64,000 bases of DNA from Alistipes timonensis JC136 (lineage in GTDB: Bacteria > Bacteroidota > Bacteroidia > Bacteroidales > Rikenellaceae). Positions 7,883 to 17,200 of this stretch are shown one piece after another (position 1 is the first letter of the stretch; each line of letters opens with the position of its first letter). A program made the translations under genes and the position numbers. The notes under the pieces were generated by a model, which was given only the letters and a program-made list of their open reading frames with translations, did not search any database and was not told where the DNA came from. The stretch lies in contig NZ_FNRI01000006.1 of assembly GCF_900107675.1 (NCBI RefSeq), positions 124,001 to 188,000 of the forward strand, written 5' to 3'.

Positions 7883-9265
7883 ATGCGACTGTTTTCAATG
7901 TACCGCTGGGTGCGCCAGCGACACATGATGGGGCTTCGTGGCCGTAATTTCCTGGAAGCTCCGTGGGCAGGAGGCGTGGTGCTGCTCGTATGCGTGATTT
8001 TCGCCATGCTGCTGGCCAACCTGCCCGCCACCAAGGTCTATTACCACCACCTGCTCGAGACCGACCTCTCGCTGATGGTCCGCTCTCCGGACGGGCTGAT
8101 CGACTGGATTTTCCCGCGGGGCATGACCGTCGAGAAGTTCATCAACGACGGCCTGATGGTGATTTTCTTCTTCGCAGTGGGGCTCGAGATCAAACGCGAG
8201 ATCGTCTGCGGACAGCTATCGTCCGTTCGCCGGGCGATCCTTCCGGTGCTGGCCGCCGCAGGAGGCATGCTGGCTCCGGCCATCATCTTCACGTTCTTCA
8301 ACCACGGCACGGCAGCCGCCAATGGCTGGGGAATCCCTACTGCCACGGACATCGCCTTCGCCATCGGCATCCTCTCGATGCTGGGCAACCGCGTTCCCGT
8401 GTCGCTCAAAATCTTCCTCACGGCGCTGGCCATTGCCGACGATCTGGGGGCCATTCTGGTCATCGCGCTCTTCTACGGCGGAAAGGTCCAGATCGGCTGC
8501 CTGCTGGTGGCGCTGGTCATCATGCTCGGGGTCTATTTCATGAAGCAGATGGGCGAGAAGCGGATGTTCTTTTACCTGGTCCCGGCCTTCGTGGTGTGGG
8601 GACTGTTCTACTACTCGGGGGTGCATTCGACCATCTCGGGTGTGGCGATGGCCCTGCTGATCCCGATGGAGCCCCGTTACAGCAAGGAGTATTTCGCCCA
8701 TAAGATGCGCTGGCTCAAAGGGCTGATGCTCTCGGCCGCCACCCACGAGGATTTCCCCAACGAGGAGCAGCGCTTCTACCTGCGCCGCATGCACGACCTG
8801 TCGGCCAATTCGGTGGGGATGAGCTATCGGCTGGAGCATGGTCTGGCGCCTTATGTGACGTTCCTTATCATGCCGGTTTTCGCGCTGGCCAATGCCGGCG
8901 TCGAGATCACTTCGCTCGAATACCTCAATATCTTCCACTATTCGCCCGAGATCGGGTCGGTCGGCATGGGCGTCTTCTTCGGACTGGTCGTCGGCAAGCC
9001 GCTGGGCATATTTCTTGCTTCGTGGGGAGCCGTGAAGTCCGGGCTCGCGGAGCTGCCCGAGGGGGCGACGTGGCGCATGCTGCTGGCCGTAGGCTGTCTG
9101 GGCGGTATCGGGTTCACGATGTCGCTGTTCGTCGACTCGCTGGCCTTCTCCGACTCCGACCTGATCGACCGCGGCAAAATCGCCATCCTGATGGGCTCGC
9201 TCGCCGCAGCGGTCGTGGGATGCCTGCTGATTCTGGCCTTTTCGAAAAAAAGTACGAAACCATGA
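7883..9265 (+). CDS. nhaA: Na+/H+ antiporter NhaA
   Basis: 460 residues, a multi-spanning inner-membrane antiporter that exports sodium in exchange for protons. Key family motifs are seen: FFAVGLEIKRE, ATDIAFAIGIL, the paired aspartates of LAIADDLGAILVIALFY near residue 185, and VHSTISGVAMALLIPMEP. It is longer than E. coli NhaA because of a cytoplasmic insertion (roughly residues 270-310). The start abuts the upstream stop, and its TGA overlaps the ATG of the following lipoprotein gene by four bases, implying translational coupling. Confidence 0.95.
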   Translation: MRLFSMYRWVRQRHMMGLRGRNFLEAPWAGGVVLLVCVIFAMLLANLPATKVYYHHLLETDLSLMVRSPDGLIDWIFPRGMTVEKFINDGLMVIFFFAVGLEIKREIVCGQLSSVRRAILPVLAAAGGMLAPAIIFTFFNHGTAAANGWGIPTATDIAFAIGILSMLGNRVPVSLKIFLTALAIADDLGAILVIALFYGGKVQIGCLLVALVIMLGVYFMKQMGEKRMFFYLVPAFVVWGLFYYSGVHSTISGVAMALLIPMEPRYSKEYFAHKMRWLKGLMLSAATHEDFPNEEQRFYLRRMHDLSANSVGMSYRLEHGLAPYVTFLIMPVFALANAGVEITSLEYLNIFHYSPEIGSVGMGVFFGLVVGKPLGIFLASWGAVKSGLAELPEGATWRMLLAVGCLGGIGFTMSLFVDSLAFSDSDLIDRGKIAILMGSLAAAVVGCLLILAFSKKSTKP

Positions 9266-9963
9266 AAAAAATCCTGCTGATCCTCCCCGCCGTCGCTTTG
9301 CTGGCTGCGGCCTGCTCGAAAAAGTCGGGCGGGGGCGTGAAACTCAAGAACGACACCGACTCGGTGGCCTATGTTATCGGCATGAACGTCGGTATGAACC
9401 TGCTGCGGATGGATTCCACGATCAACGTGAACGCCGTCTGCGAGGGTATCCGCGACGCCGTGCGCCGGTCGACGAAACTCTCGGCAGCCGATGCCGAGAC
9501 GTTCTACCTGCGCTATGTGAACTATGCGCTGCCCGAGAAAGCCCGTGCTTACGAGGAGCAGTTCCTCGTCGACATCGCCAAGTCGAACCGCTCGTATGCC
9601 CGCACTTCGTCGGGCGTGACCTATACGGTGACGGCCGTCGGCGATCAGGAACAGGTTCCCGCGTCGGACCGCGACAGCGTGGCCCTGCGGTGGGTGATCC
9701 GCACGGCCGACGGCAGCCAGGTCGCCTCCTCCTACGAGAAAGGCGACACGGTGCGTTCGCTGCTGCGCGATCTGCGGAAAGGCGTGCAGGAGAGCGTGAA
9801 GCTGATCGGCAAAGGCGGGCGGATCAATGCCTGGATGCCTTCGTCGGCAGCTTACGGTGCCGAGGGCGACAAGACGCTGGGCGTAGCTCCCAACGCGACG
9901 CTTTACTATGAAATCGAGCTCGTAGATGTCGATAAATACGCGAATCGGTCGCGGCGGAGATAA
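9262..9963 (+). CDS. FKBP-like lipoprotein with a degenerate peptidyl-prolyl isomerase domain
   Basis: 233 residues from the ATG at 9262, which overlaps the nhaA stop. MKKILLILPAVALLAAACSKK is a clear lipoprotein signal (AAAC). An FKBP_N-like helical region (about 30-120) precedes an FKBP-fold region (about 130-225) that keeps the C-terminal SAAYGAEG and LYYEIELVDV strands. The active-site strand that normally reads VHYTG...DG..FDSS is here LRWVIRTADGSQVASS, so the aromatic and Asp residues are missing and isomerase activity is doubtful. It is a shorter paralogue of the next gene. Probably periplasmic, chaperone-like. Confidence 0.82.
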   Translation: MKKILLILPAVALLAAACSKKSGGGVKLKNDTDSVAYVIGMNVGMNLLRMDSTINVNAVCEGIRDAVRRSTKLSAADAETFYLRYVNYALPEKARAYEEQFLVDIAKSNRSYARTSSGVTYTVTAVGDQEQVPASDRDSVALRWVIRTADGSQVASSYEKGDTVRSLLRDLRKGVQESVKLIGKGGRINAWMPSSAAYGAEGDKTLGVAPNATLYYEIELVDVDKYANRSRRR

Positions 9964-10011
9964 TTTACGCCGATAAAGATGAGCGTTATACAATATTTTT
10001 ATATCTTTGTC

Positions 10012-10019
10012 CGTGCGAA
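10012..10019 (+). promoter_or_regulatory. Putative -7 box of the second FKBP gene
   Basis: TATCTTTG matches TAnnTTTG and lies 33 bp before the ATG at 10053. No convincing TTG is seen at the expected distance upstream. Confidence 0.4.
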
Positions 10020-10052
10020 TAAAAGCAAACTCAAAACATAGTTAAAACAACA

Positions 10053-11165
10053 ATGAAAAAAATCTTTTTTGCTGCGGCACTCGCGGGTGCTGCGATGCTC
10101 GCCTCCTGCGGAGGTAACAAGAGCGGCGTGCAGATGGGTAGCCTTTCGGAATTCGACTCGCTGTCGTATTCGCTCGGCGCCAATATCGGCTACGGCATGA
10201 GCTATGAAATGAAGGATATTCCGTTTGATTTCAAAGCCGTGGACAAAGGTGTTAAGGAAGGTGCCCTGGGCAAGGCCACGCAAGAGCACGAGAAGTCGCT
10301 CGATATGCTGCGCGAGTACTTCATGTCGAAGCGCGGCGAGCGTGCGCAGGCTATCGCCGAGAAGCGTGCCGCTGCCGACAGCGCCCGTATGGCCGGCGGC
10401 GATTCGACCAAGGTCGAGTATCCCGCAGCCGATCCCGAGATGTTCGAGAGCGAGGAGGAGCGTGCCGAGATTTCCTACGCATTCGGTAACGATATCGGTT
10501 ACAACGTCGCACAGAGCGGCATGCCCATCCAGCTGGTTTGGATCAGCGAGGCCATGCAGAACGTGCGTGACAACAACGCCAAGATGTCGGAAGACGAGGT
10601 GAACCAGTACTTGCAGTACTACTTCATGGTGAAGCGTCCGGCCGAGAACGCCGAGGCTTCGAAGGCATGGCTGGAGAAGATGGAGAAGAAATCGGGCGTG
10701 AAGAAGACCGAGTCGGGCCTGCTCTATAAGGTTACCGCTGCCGGCGACGCCGCTGCGATGCCGAAGGATCCGCGCGACGTGGTGAAGGTTCACTACACGG
10801 GCCGCACCCGCGACGGCAAGGTATTCGATACTTCGAAGTTCGCTAACCGCTCGAAGGAGCAGCAGGAGATGATTAAGAAACAGCGTCCCGACGATTTCGA
10901 CAAGGACGAGCCCGTCGAGTTCCCGCTCAACCGTGTGATTCCCGGCTGGACCGAGGGTCTGCAACTGGTGGGCAAGGGCGGTAAGATCACGCTCTGGATT
11001 CCTGCCGACCTGGCCTACGGTGCACGCGGCGCAGGCCGTGACATCGGTCCCAACGAGGCTCTGGAGTTCGAGGTCGAGCTGATCGACGTAACTCCTTACG
11101 AGGAGCCTGCTCCGGCAGATTCGACCGCAACGGCCGAGAAGCCCGAGGTTGCCCCCGCAGAATAA
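10053..11165 (+). CDS. FKBP-type peptidyl-prolyl cis-trans isomerase lipoprotein
   Basis: 370 residues. Signal MKKIFFAAALAGAAMLASCGG ends in a lipobox (LASC). An FKBP_N dimerisation domain spans roughly residues 30-215 and the C-terminal FKBP_C domain about 235-350, with VHYTGRTRDGKVFDTS, VIPGWTEGLQLVGKGGKITLWIP and LAYGARG, all expected for an active isomerase. It should catalyse proline isomerisation and assist folding of exported proteins. The tail is Pro/Ala/Glu-rich. A strong bidirectional terminator follows. Confidence 0.93.
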   Translation: MKKIFFAAALAGAAMLASCGGNKSGVQMGSLSEFDSLSYSLGANIGYGMSYEMKDIPFDFKAVDKGVKEGALGKATQEHEKSLDMLREYFMSKRGERAQAIAEKRAAADSARMAGGDSTKVEYPAADPEMFESEEERAEISYAFGNDIGYNVAQSGMPIQLVWISEAMQNVRDNNAKMSEDEVNQYLQYYFMVKRPAENAEASKAWLEKMEKKSGVKKTESGLLYKVTAAGDAAAMPKDPRDVVKVHYTGRTRDGKVFDTSKFANRSKEQQEMIKKQRPDDFDKDEPVEFPLNRVIPGWTEGLQLVGKGGKITLWIPADLAYGARGAGRDIGPNEALEFEVELIDVTPYEEPAPADSTATAEKPEVAPAE

Positions 11166-11183
11166 TCAGGGAAGACTGATACG

Positions 11184-11217
11184 AAAAATCCCGGAACCGC
11201 AAGGTTCCGGGATTTTT
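11184..11217. terminator. Bidirectional intrinsic terminator
   Basis: A perfect 15-bp stem (11184-11198 with 11203-11217, GCAA loop), GC-rich in the middle with A5 and T5 ends, so it can end transcripts from both strands. It lies 18 bp after the FKBP lipoprotein stop. Confidence 0.92.
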
Positions 11218-11236
11218 CTGTGTCATATGAGTCCGG

Positions 11237-11306
11237 GCGCAGAACTGGAGGATTGTTGTAACGTTCTGCCACCCCTAAAAAGGGCTTCTTTAAGCCCTAA
11301 AAGGGG
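11237..11306. repeat. Third copy of the hairpin-ended intergenic repeat
   Basis: Begins GCGCAGAACTGG and contains TTCTGCCACCCCTAAA followed by a hairpin with arms AGGGCTT/AAGCCCT, the same architecture as 5442-5573. The outer CCCCT/AGGGG also pair. Its right side overlaps the stop and last codons of the DUF3127 gene, just as unit 2 abuts the pdxB stop. On the minus strand the hairpin is followed by TTTTT, so it could act as that gene's terminator. Confidence 0.75.
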
Positions 11307-11665
11307 AGATCGTCCACCTGTGCGGGCGAGGATGCGTAGGAAGGCTCCTCGGCGATGGGCGGCATGTCGGGCATCGGGGCGCCTGCTCCTGCCGACTCCT
11401 GCTTGGGCTGCAGGCGCCATGCGCGGATGTCGGTGTACCAGCGGCCGTTGTATTCGCGCGACTCGATGTTGACCGATACGTTGTAAGCGGCACCTTCCTG
11501 CAGCCGGGCCACGTCTTCGGGCTTGTTGAAGAACGTCACGCAGATTTTGCGGGTGAACGAACCCTCGTTCATCTCAAAGACCACGTCCTGACGCTGCCAC
11601 TCGCCGCGTGCCGACGTTCCCTTCGTCACGGGCATTATTTTGTAAACGGTTCCTTCGAATTCCAT
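11297..11665 (-). CDS. DUF3127 OB-fold-like protein with an SSB-type C-terminal tip
   Basis: 122 residues. The N-terminal 85 residues (MEFEGTVYKIMPV ... SREYNGRWYTDIRAW) match the Bacteroidota DUF3127 family, a small beta-rich protein resembling an OB fold. The remainder is a flexible Pro/Ala/Gln linker ending in VDDLPF. That acidic-hydrophobic tip resembles the DDIPF tail by which single-stranded DNA-binding protein recruits partners. A role in single-stranded DNA handling is an inference; no activity is established here. A TACCTTTG box lies at 11693-11700 on the minus strand. Confidence 0.78.
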   Translation of the reverse strand: MEFEGTVYKIMPVTKGTSARGEWQRQDVVFEMNEGSFTRKICVTFFNKPEDVARLQEGAAYNVSVNIESREYNGRWYTDIRAWRLQPKQESAGAGAPMPDMPPIAEEPSYASSPAQVDDLPF

Positions 11666-11758
11666 ATCATTAATAGTATTGTTTATTTACGGCAAAGGTA
11701 GTGATTTTTTCGGAAATTCGGGAACCGACGAAGCGCTTTTGTGCTGCAAATCGCACGG

Positions 11759-13012
11759 CTACCGCTCCTCCAGCGTGACGGTCTGTCCGGTGAGGCGGCT
11801 GCGTTCGGCTTCGAAGCAGATGCGGTGGCTTTCGACCGAGTTGGCGATCGCCGTGCGGAAGCGGTGCTCCCGGCGGCTGAGCGTGTCGACGAAATCCTCG
11901 ATCAGCAGGAGGTCCGCTCCCGCGTGGAACGGCTTCTCGAGAAGTCCCGAGAAGTCGTAGACGCGTTCTTCGCCGCCGCGGAACTTGCGGACCCGCAGCG
12001 TGCGTTCGTCGCCGTCGATCTCGCCGTGCGTCAGCCGGATGTGGGTTTCGCGCTGGTCGCCCAGCGTGAAGGCGTCCATCGAGAACGAGATCGTGACATC
12101 GTTGTCCATCTCCATCGAGACGATCTGGTGGTCCACCACATCGTTGTCGCAGCGGAAGACGCACCGCCCGTAGTCGCCCGAGCGCAGTTCGCGCAGGATC
12201 ACCTCCTCGAGCGTCGCGCCTGCCGGGATGTCGAAATTCGATATCCAGTCGCGGCGGTTGTAGTAGAGGTCCACGGCCGAGTAAGGGCACTGTTTTTCAA
12301 TGGGGCAGTCGATGCACCGTGCGGCGCTCTGTGCCGGGGCGTTTTCCGCGCGGAACCAGCGCAGCGACCCGAACGACGAGAGTTTGCGGCAGCGGGCCTC
12401 GGTGAGCCACAGCAGGAAGTCGATGTCGTGGCAGCATTTCGAGATCAGCATCGGGTTGGTGATCTCCTCGCGTCGCCACATGCCGCGGACGAATCCGTGC
12501 GTGGTGCGGTCGAGTCCCACGGCGACCAGGTGGCTGATGGAGATGATTTCGCCCAGTTCGCCCGAGTCGACGATCTCTTTGATCCGGATGAAATAGGGGT
12601 GATAACGCAGGACGTGGCACACGCCGACGATCACTCCTTTGCGGCGGGCCGCCTCTTCGATTCGGCAGCATTCGGAAAGGGTCTGTGCGATCGGTTTTTC
12701 GAGCAGCACGTCGTAACCGGCCTCGATGGCTTTCATGCAGGGTTCGAAATGCTCGTTCTCGGGGGTGGCGATCAGCACGGCGTCGGCCGGGAGGGGATTT
12801 GCGAAAAAACTGTCGTAGTCCGTGAAACACCGCTCCGGCTCCAGCCCGAATCTCTCGGCGGTCGTGCGGCGGCGTATTTCGTTGATCTCCACCACACCCG
12901 CGAGTTTCAGCCGTTCGGGGTGCCTGGCTGCGTATTCGAGGTATTTGTTGGTGCGGTTTCCGGCTCCGATGGCAATGATCGTAACCGGTTCCGCGTCTGT
13001 ACTGACGTTCAT
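11759..13012 (-). CDS. Gfo/Idh/MocA family oxidoreductase (cytosolic)
   Basis: About 417 residues from the ATG at 13010-13012, chosen because the Rossmann strand VTIIAIGAGNRTN follows directly. The N-terminal NAD(P)-binding domain has GAGNR, VLIATPENEH and the EKPIA motif that supplies the conserved lysine. The C-terminal domain carries a cysteine cluster, CIDCPIEKQC, which could bind a metal. No signal peptide, unlike the Tat-signal paralogue at 17658-18938. The family oxidises or reduces sugars and cyclitols; the substrate is unknown. It sits downstream of tatA-tatC. Confidence 0.85.
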   Translation of the reverse strand: MNVSTDAEPVTIIAIGAGNRTNKYLEYAARHPERLKLAGVVEINEIRRRTTAERFGLEPERCFTDYDSFFANPLPADAVLIATPENEHFEPCMKAIEAGYDVLLEKPIAQTLSECCRIEEAARRKGVIVGVCHVLRYHPYFIRIKEIVDSGELGEIISISHLVAVGLDRTTHGFVRGMWRREEITNPMLISKCCHDIDFLLWLTEARCRKLSSFGSLRWFRAENAPAQSAARCIDCPIEKQCPYSAVDLYYNRRDWISNFDIPAGATLEEVILRELRSGDYGRCVFRCDNDVVDHQIVSMEMDNDVTISFSMDAFTLGDQRETHIRLTHGEIDGDERTLRVRKFRGGEERVYDFSGLLEKPFHAGADLLLIEDFVDTLSRREHRFRTAIANSVESHRICFEAERSRLTGQTVTLEER

Positions 13013-13038
13013 AGTTTTGAGGTTTGCCGTTCGGGCCG

Positions 13039-13926
13039 TCACTCGGTCGCTTCTTCCGGAAGGCTTTCGCGGCTCTGTTTGCGCTCGATTCGCGCGGCGA
13101 GTTTGATACTCAGCTCATAAAGTCCGTAAAGGGGCAGGATCACCAGCACCAGGCTGAAGATGTCGGGCGGAGTGATGATCGCCGCAAGGACCAGCAGGAC
13201 GACGAAGGCATGCCGCCGGTATTTGCGGAGGAATCCTGCGGAGACGATGCCCATGCGGGTCAGGAAATAGATCAGCAGCGGCAGTTCGAACATGAATGCG
13301 CAGGCCATCGACACGACGATGACCGTCGAGAGGTAGTCGCTGATGTCGATCATGTTGACGATGGCGTCGCTGACGTGGTAGTTGGCGAAAAAGTTGATCG
13401 AAAGCGGGACCATGACGAAATATCCGAAGAGCAGTCCCGAGAAGAAGCAGAGCGACACGCAGAAGACGAACCAGTTGGTTCCGGCTATCTCTTTGGGCGT
13501 GAGCGCCGGGCGCACGAAGCGCCAGAACTCCCACAGCACGTAGGGCATGGCCAGCGCTATGCCCGCCATGAGCGATATCTTCATGTGGAGGTTGAACTGC
13601 CCGGACAGCGAGGTGTTGATGACCGAGAAGCGGTCGCCGCCGATCGAGAACGCCGCAGGGTCGGCATCGAACGAGGTGCCGAGCGTATCGTTGAGCCATG
13701 CGGCAATATGAGCCCACTCGCCGCCCACCCATACCAGCATGCGGTTGGTGGGGAAATCGGCGTCTTTGGGGCCGAAGAGTATCGTGTCGATGATCAGGCT
13801 CTTGCAGAAAAAGGCAACCAATCCGACAATCACGATCGCCAGGGCACCCCGCACCAAATGTGGGCGCAGGGCGTCGAGGTGCTCGAAAAACGTCATCTCC
13901 GACGGCTCTGTATCCTCTCGTTTCAT
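13039..13926 (-). CDS. tatC: Sec-independent protein translocase subunit TatC
   Basis: 295 residues with six predicted membrane helices. The N-terminal MTFFEHLDALRPHLVRG is the twin-arginine-binding region, and FWRFVRPALTPKE and the helix-rich C-terminus fit TatC. It is longer than proteobacterial TatC because of an enlarged first periplasmic loop (about residues 45-105), common in Bacteroidota. With TatA it exports folded proteins bearing twin-arginine signals. A candidate substrate (17658-18938) lies in the operon just upstream. tatA is 24 bp upstream. Confidence 0.95.
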   Translation of the reverse strand: MKREDTEPSEMTFFEHLDALRPHLVRGALAIVIVGLVAFFCKSLIIDTILFGPKDADFPTNRMLVWVGGEWAHIAAWLNDTLGTSFDADPAAFSIGGDRFSVINTSLSGQFNLHMKISLMAGIALAMPYVLWEFWRFVRPALTPKEIAGTNWFVFCVSLCFFSGLLFGYFVMVPLSINFFANYHVSDAIVNMIDISDYLSTVIVVSMACAFMFELPLLIYFLTRMGIVSAGFLRKYRRHAFVVLLVLAAIITPPDIFSLVLVILPLYGLYELSIKLAARIERKQSRESLPEEATE

Positions 13927-13950
13927 CCTCTGATTTCCGCAGTCGTGTCT

Positions 13951-14157
13951 TTACTCGTCTTCTTTTTTCGGAGCCGACTCCTGCCCGGATTTGGTCTCTT
14001 CGGCCGTATAGTCCTTGTTGACGGCGTCTTTGAACTCTTTGACGCCGCGGCCCACTCCGCGCATCAGTTCGGGGATTTTTTTGCCTCCGAACAGCAGGAT
14101 AACTACCAACACGATCACGATGATCTGTCCGTAACCGATTGCGCAAGGTATAAACAT
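13951..14157 (-). CDS. tatA: Sec-independent translocase subunit TatA/E
   Basis: 68 residues. One N-terminal membrane helix (QIIVIVLVVILLFGG) is followed by the hinge GGKKIPELMRGVGRGVKEFKD and a charged C-terminal tail, the standard TatA layout. It polymerises to form the transport pore with TatC. No tatB is present, as usual for two-component Tat systems. A TATATTTG promoter box lies 32 bp upstream. Confidence 0.94.
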   Translation of the reverse strand: MFIPCAIGYGQIIVIVLVVILLFGGKKIPELMRGVGRGVKEFKDAVNKDYTAEETKSGQESAPKKEDE

Positions 14158-14188
14158 GGTTTCTCTCTTTAGGTTGCTTTATTGGGAA

Positions 14189-14220
14189 CAAATATAACAC
14201 TAATTTTGGAATTACCGCAA
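14189..14220 (-). promoter_or_regulatory. Putative promoter of tatA-tatC-oxidoreductase
   Basis: Minus-strand TATATTTG (14189-14196) with TTG (14218-14220) 21 nt upstream, placed between the terminator of the upstream operon and tatA. Confidence 0.5.
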
Positions 14221-14230
14221 CCGCGGCCCG

Positions 14231-14259
14231 GAAAACCCGCCCTCATCAGGCGGGTTTTC
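14231..14259 (-). terminator. Intrinsic terminator of the DUF1080 operon
   Basis: 11-bp perfect stem (14231-14241 with 14249-14259), 7-nt loop, T-rich exit, 18 bp beyond the stop of the HEAT-DUF1080 gene. It separates that operon from tatA. Confidence 0.88.
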
Positions 14260-14277
14260 TTTCGGCCGTGCGGCTTT

Positions 14278-17200
14278 TTATTTCACGCTTTTTCCCGAGG
14301 GAAGCTCCTTGATGCGGATGCTGCGGAACTTCAGGCCGGGGCCGTGTCCGAGCAGTCCGATGTGGCCCGTGGGGTTGAAGAGTCCCGGGTGGTTGCGGTG
14401 GTCGACCGTATAGGGGTTCTTGTTGCTGCCGTCGGGCGCCACGTTGTGCCCCTGGCAGGCTTCGCGGATGTTGCCGTCGAGGATCACCTCGCCGTTGACC
14501 GTCACCGTGATGCGGTCGCCCACGGCGCGTATCTCCTCGACGTTCCAGGTCCCCAGCGGCGGGAACTTCACGCGCTTGGCCGGGATGATGCCGTAGACCG
14601 AGCCGTGCTGCTGATATTCGCGCAGATTCTTGTAGATCGGGGCGTCGTGGTCGAGAATCTGAATCTCCATGCCGTGGTAGGCGGCGTCCACGCCCATCGG
14701 GGTGCGGATGCCGATGCCGTTGTTGACCCCTTCCTGCAGATATTGGAACTCGAAACGCAGGATGAAGTCGCTGTACTCCTTCTTGGTGTAGAGGTTTCCG
14801 CTGCCGCCGTACTGCGCCGTGACGTAAATCGTGCCGTCGACCGGAACGTAGTTGGTGGTGTTGCCGGTCCACTTGTGCATCGAGGTTCCGTCGAAGAGCA
14901 CTTCGAACCCTTCGGCGGCCTCCTCGGCCGAAAGCTCGTAGCGAGGCGTCGGGGGCAGTTCGCGGATGTACATGTCGCGGAAGCTGACGGGGGCCGTGCC
15001 GCCGACGAGTAGGATCTGCCCCTCGGTGTAGGCGGGGATCTCGCGGTTGCAGGTGTTTTCGAGGATCACGTTTTGGCAGGTCGTGACGCCGTTCAGGACC
15101 ACCGTCACGCGGTCGTTCACCACCCGGACCTCCATCGTATTCCATTCGCCGGGCCGGTTGGCGGCTGCGGGAGCCGTGTTTTCGTGGAGCATGTTGCCCG
15201 TCAGCGCACCGGCGTTCCGGCCGCCGAGGGCGATCTGCGGGATCGAGCGGATGCCGAGACCCGCCTCGCCGTCGGTTTTCCAGTCGACGATCAGGCTGAA
15301 ATTTTCATAATTTTTCGCCGATCCGAGCGTTGCGGCGCCCGTTGTTCCCGTGAGCACGCCGTCCACAGCGCTCCACGCTTTTGCCGCTGCGGCGTCAGCC
15401 TCCTGCTGCGCCTTGGACAACGCTTTGGCGGTCATCGTTTTGAGGACCTCGGGATTGCCTGCGACGGCTTTCCAGCCGCCCGGGGCGAGGGATGCCGGAA
15501 CGAATCCTTCGGCGGGGAGTTTTGCCAGCAGTCCTTTGATTTCGTCGACGGCGTAACCCGCATCGGCGTCGGATTTGGCCAGTCCGGTGTAGACCTCCTG
15601 CGCCTTTTTCAGCGCCGCGGAGACCGTTTCGCCGCCCATGTCGGGGTTCTTTGCCGCCACGGTCTTTACGACCAGCGCTGCGGCTTCGGCCGTCGCGGGA
15701 TTATCCATATACTTGGCGGCAAGCACCAGCGCCGGGAATTCCGGGGTTTTGGCGAGCGCTTTGAGCAGTTTGTTCTGCACCGCAGCCGAGGGGTTCAGTC
15801 CGAGGGCGCGTCGGTAGAGCTGGTACTTGCGGACGGCCGTGTCGGGGGATGCCGTCACGAAATCCGTGTAGCGCGCCAGGGCCGCATCGGTCCACGCGGG
15901 GTTCTGCCCGGCGAGGTCGTACAGCACCCCGACCATCGCGGGATTGCGGACCGTCAGCAGGGCGGCAAAGGCGGCTTCGCGGTCGCCGGCGGCCAGCAGG
16001 GCGTCGATCGCCTCCTTATTGGCGGCCTGCGCCAGCAGGGGATAGTAGCGGGCCTTTGCGGGGGCGGCGGACATCCGGGCCATGGTCTTCTCATACTGAG
16101 CGGCGGGGCTCTCTTTGGCCAGCGCGTTCTTCAGTCCGGCCTGCAGGGCCTTCACGTCGGCCTCCTGTGCATTGTCGAGCCGATCGCACAGCCGGCCGAA
16201 GTCTTTCGGGGAGGTAACGCCTGCCAATGCGTCGTATGCGGCGGCCCGCACGGCGGCATCCGGAGATTCCAGCAGGGCGAATACCTTGTCGGCGGCGGTC
16301 GTGATGCGTCGTTGGGCGACGAGTTTCAGGGCATTGGCCTGCGTGGCGGGCGTTCCGTCGAGGGCGGCCACGAAGGCGGCGTTGGGCTTGCCGTTGAAAG
16401 CCGCGAGGGCGGCCGATGCTTCCCGGGCGTGCGGACCGTCGAGTTGGGCGATGAGGGCCTCCAGGGCCTCCTGCCCGCCGATTCTGCCGGCGGCGCGGAT
16501 GGCCGCGAGGGAGAGCTCCGCATCGGGCGACGCGATGGAGGCGATGACCGTCCCGGCCTGCGACGCGGCGTGACGGCTTCCGAACCAGCTTACGACGTCG
16601 GTTTTGGCCGTGTTGTCCTTCAGCGACGGCAGTTTTTTGGCGATGGCGACGTAGAGGGCGTCGTCGGCGAACTCCGAGGCGAAGTCGAGCGCCGCGCAGC
16701 GGTAGGCCCGGTCGGCGTCTTTCAGTGCGGCGAGCACCTCCTGCGTTCGCTTTTTGGCATCCGCACGCAGTATGATCTCCAATCCGGCGATCCGCACGTT
16801 CTGCGGCATGCCGGCTTTCCGCAAGGCTTTGGCCGCGGCGAGGGCCTTGGCATTCCCTGCGGCGGCAAGGCGCGTCAGCAGTTCGATATAGGCGCTTGCG
16901 GCTTGGCTATTCTCAAAGGCGTAACCGGCGGCTTTGGCCGCTGCGGCGAGGGTCGGGAGCGATGCTTCGCTGCCGCATTTCGCCAGTGCATTGCAGACGG
17001 CTTCTTTTGTGGCTTCGTCGGCCGTGGGGGCCGCGGCCCATTTCAGCAGTGCGGGTTCGGCGGCTGCAAGGCGCTTCTCCGCAGCGGCATAGGCCAGCAG
17101 GGCGCTGGGTGCGGAAGCGCTTTCGATCAGCGTGAGGATCGCCCCGTCGGTCCCGGGCGTGGAGATCAGTCCGCGCACGGCGTAGTCCGCGAGGTATTTG

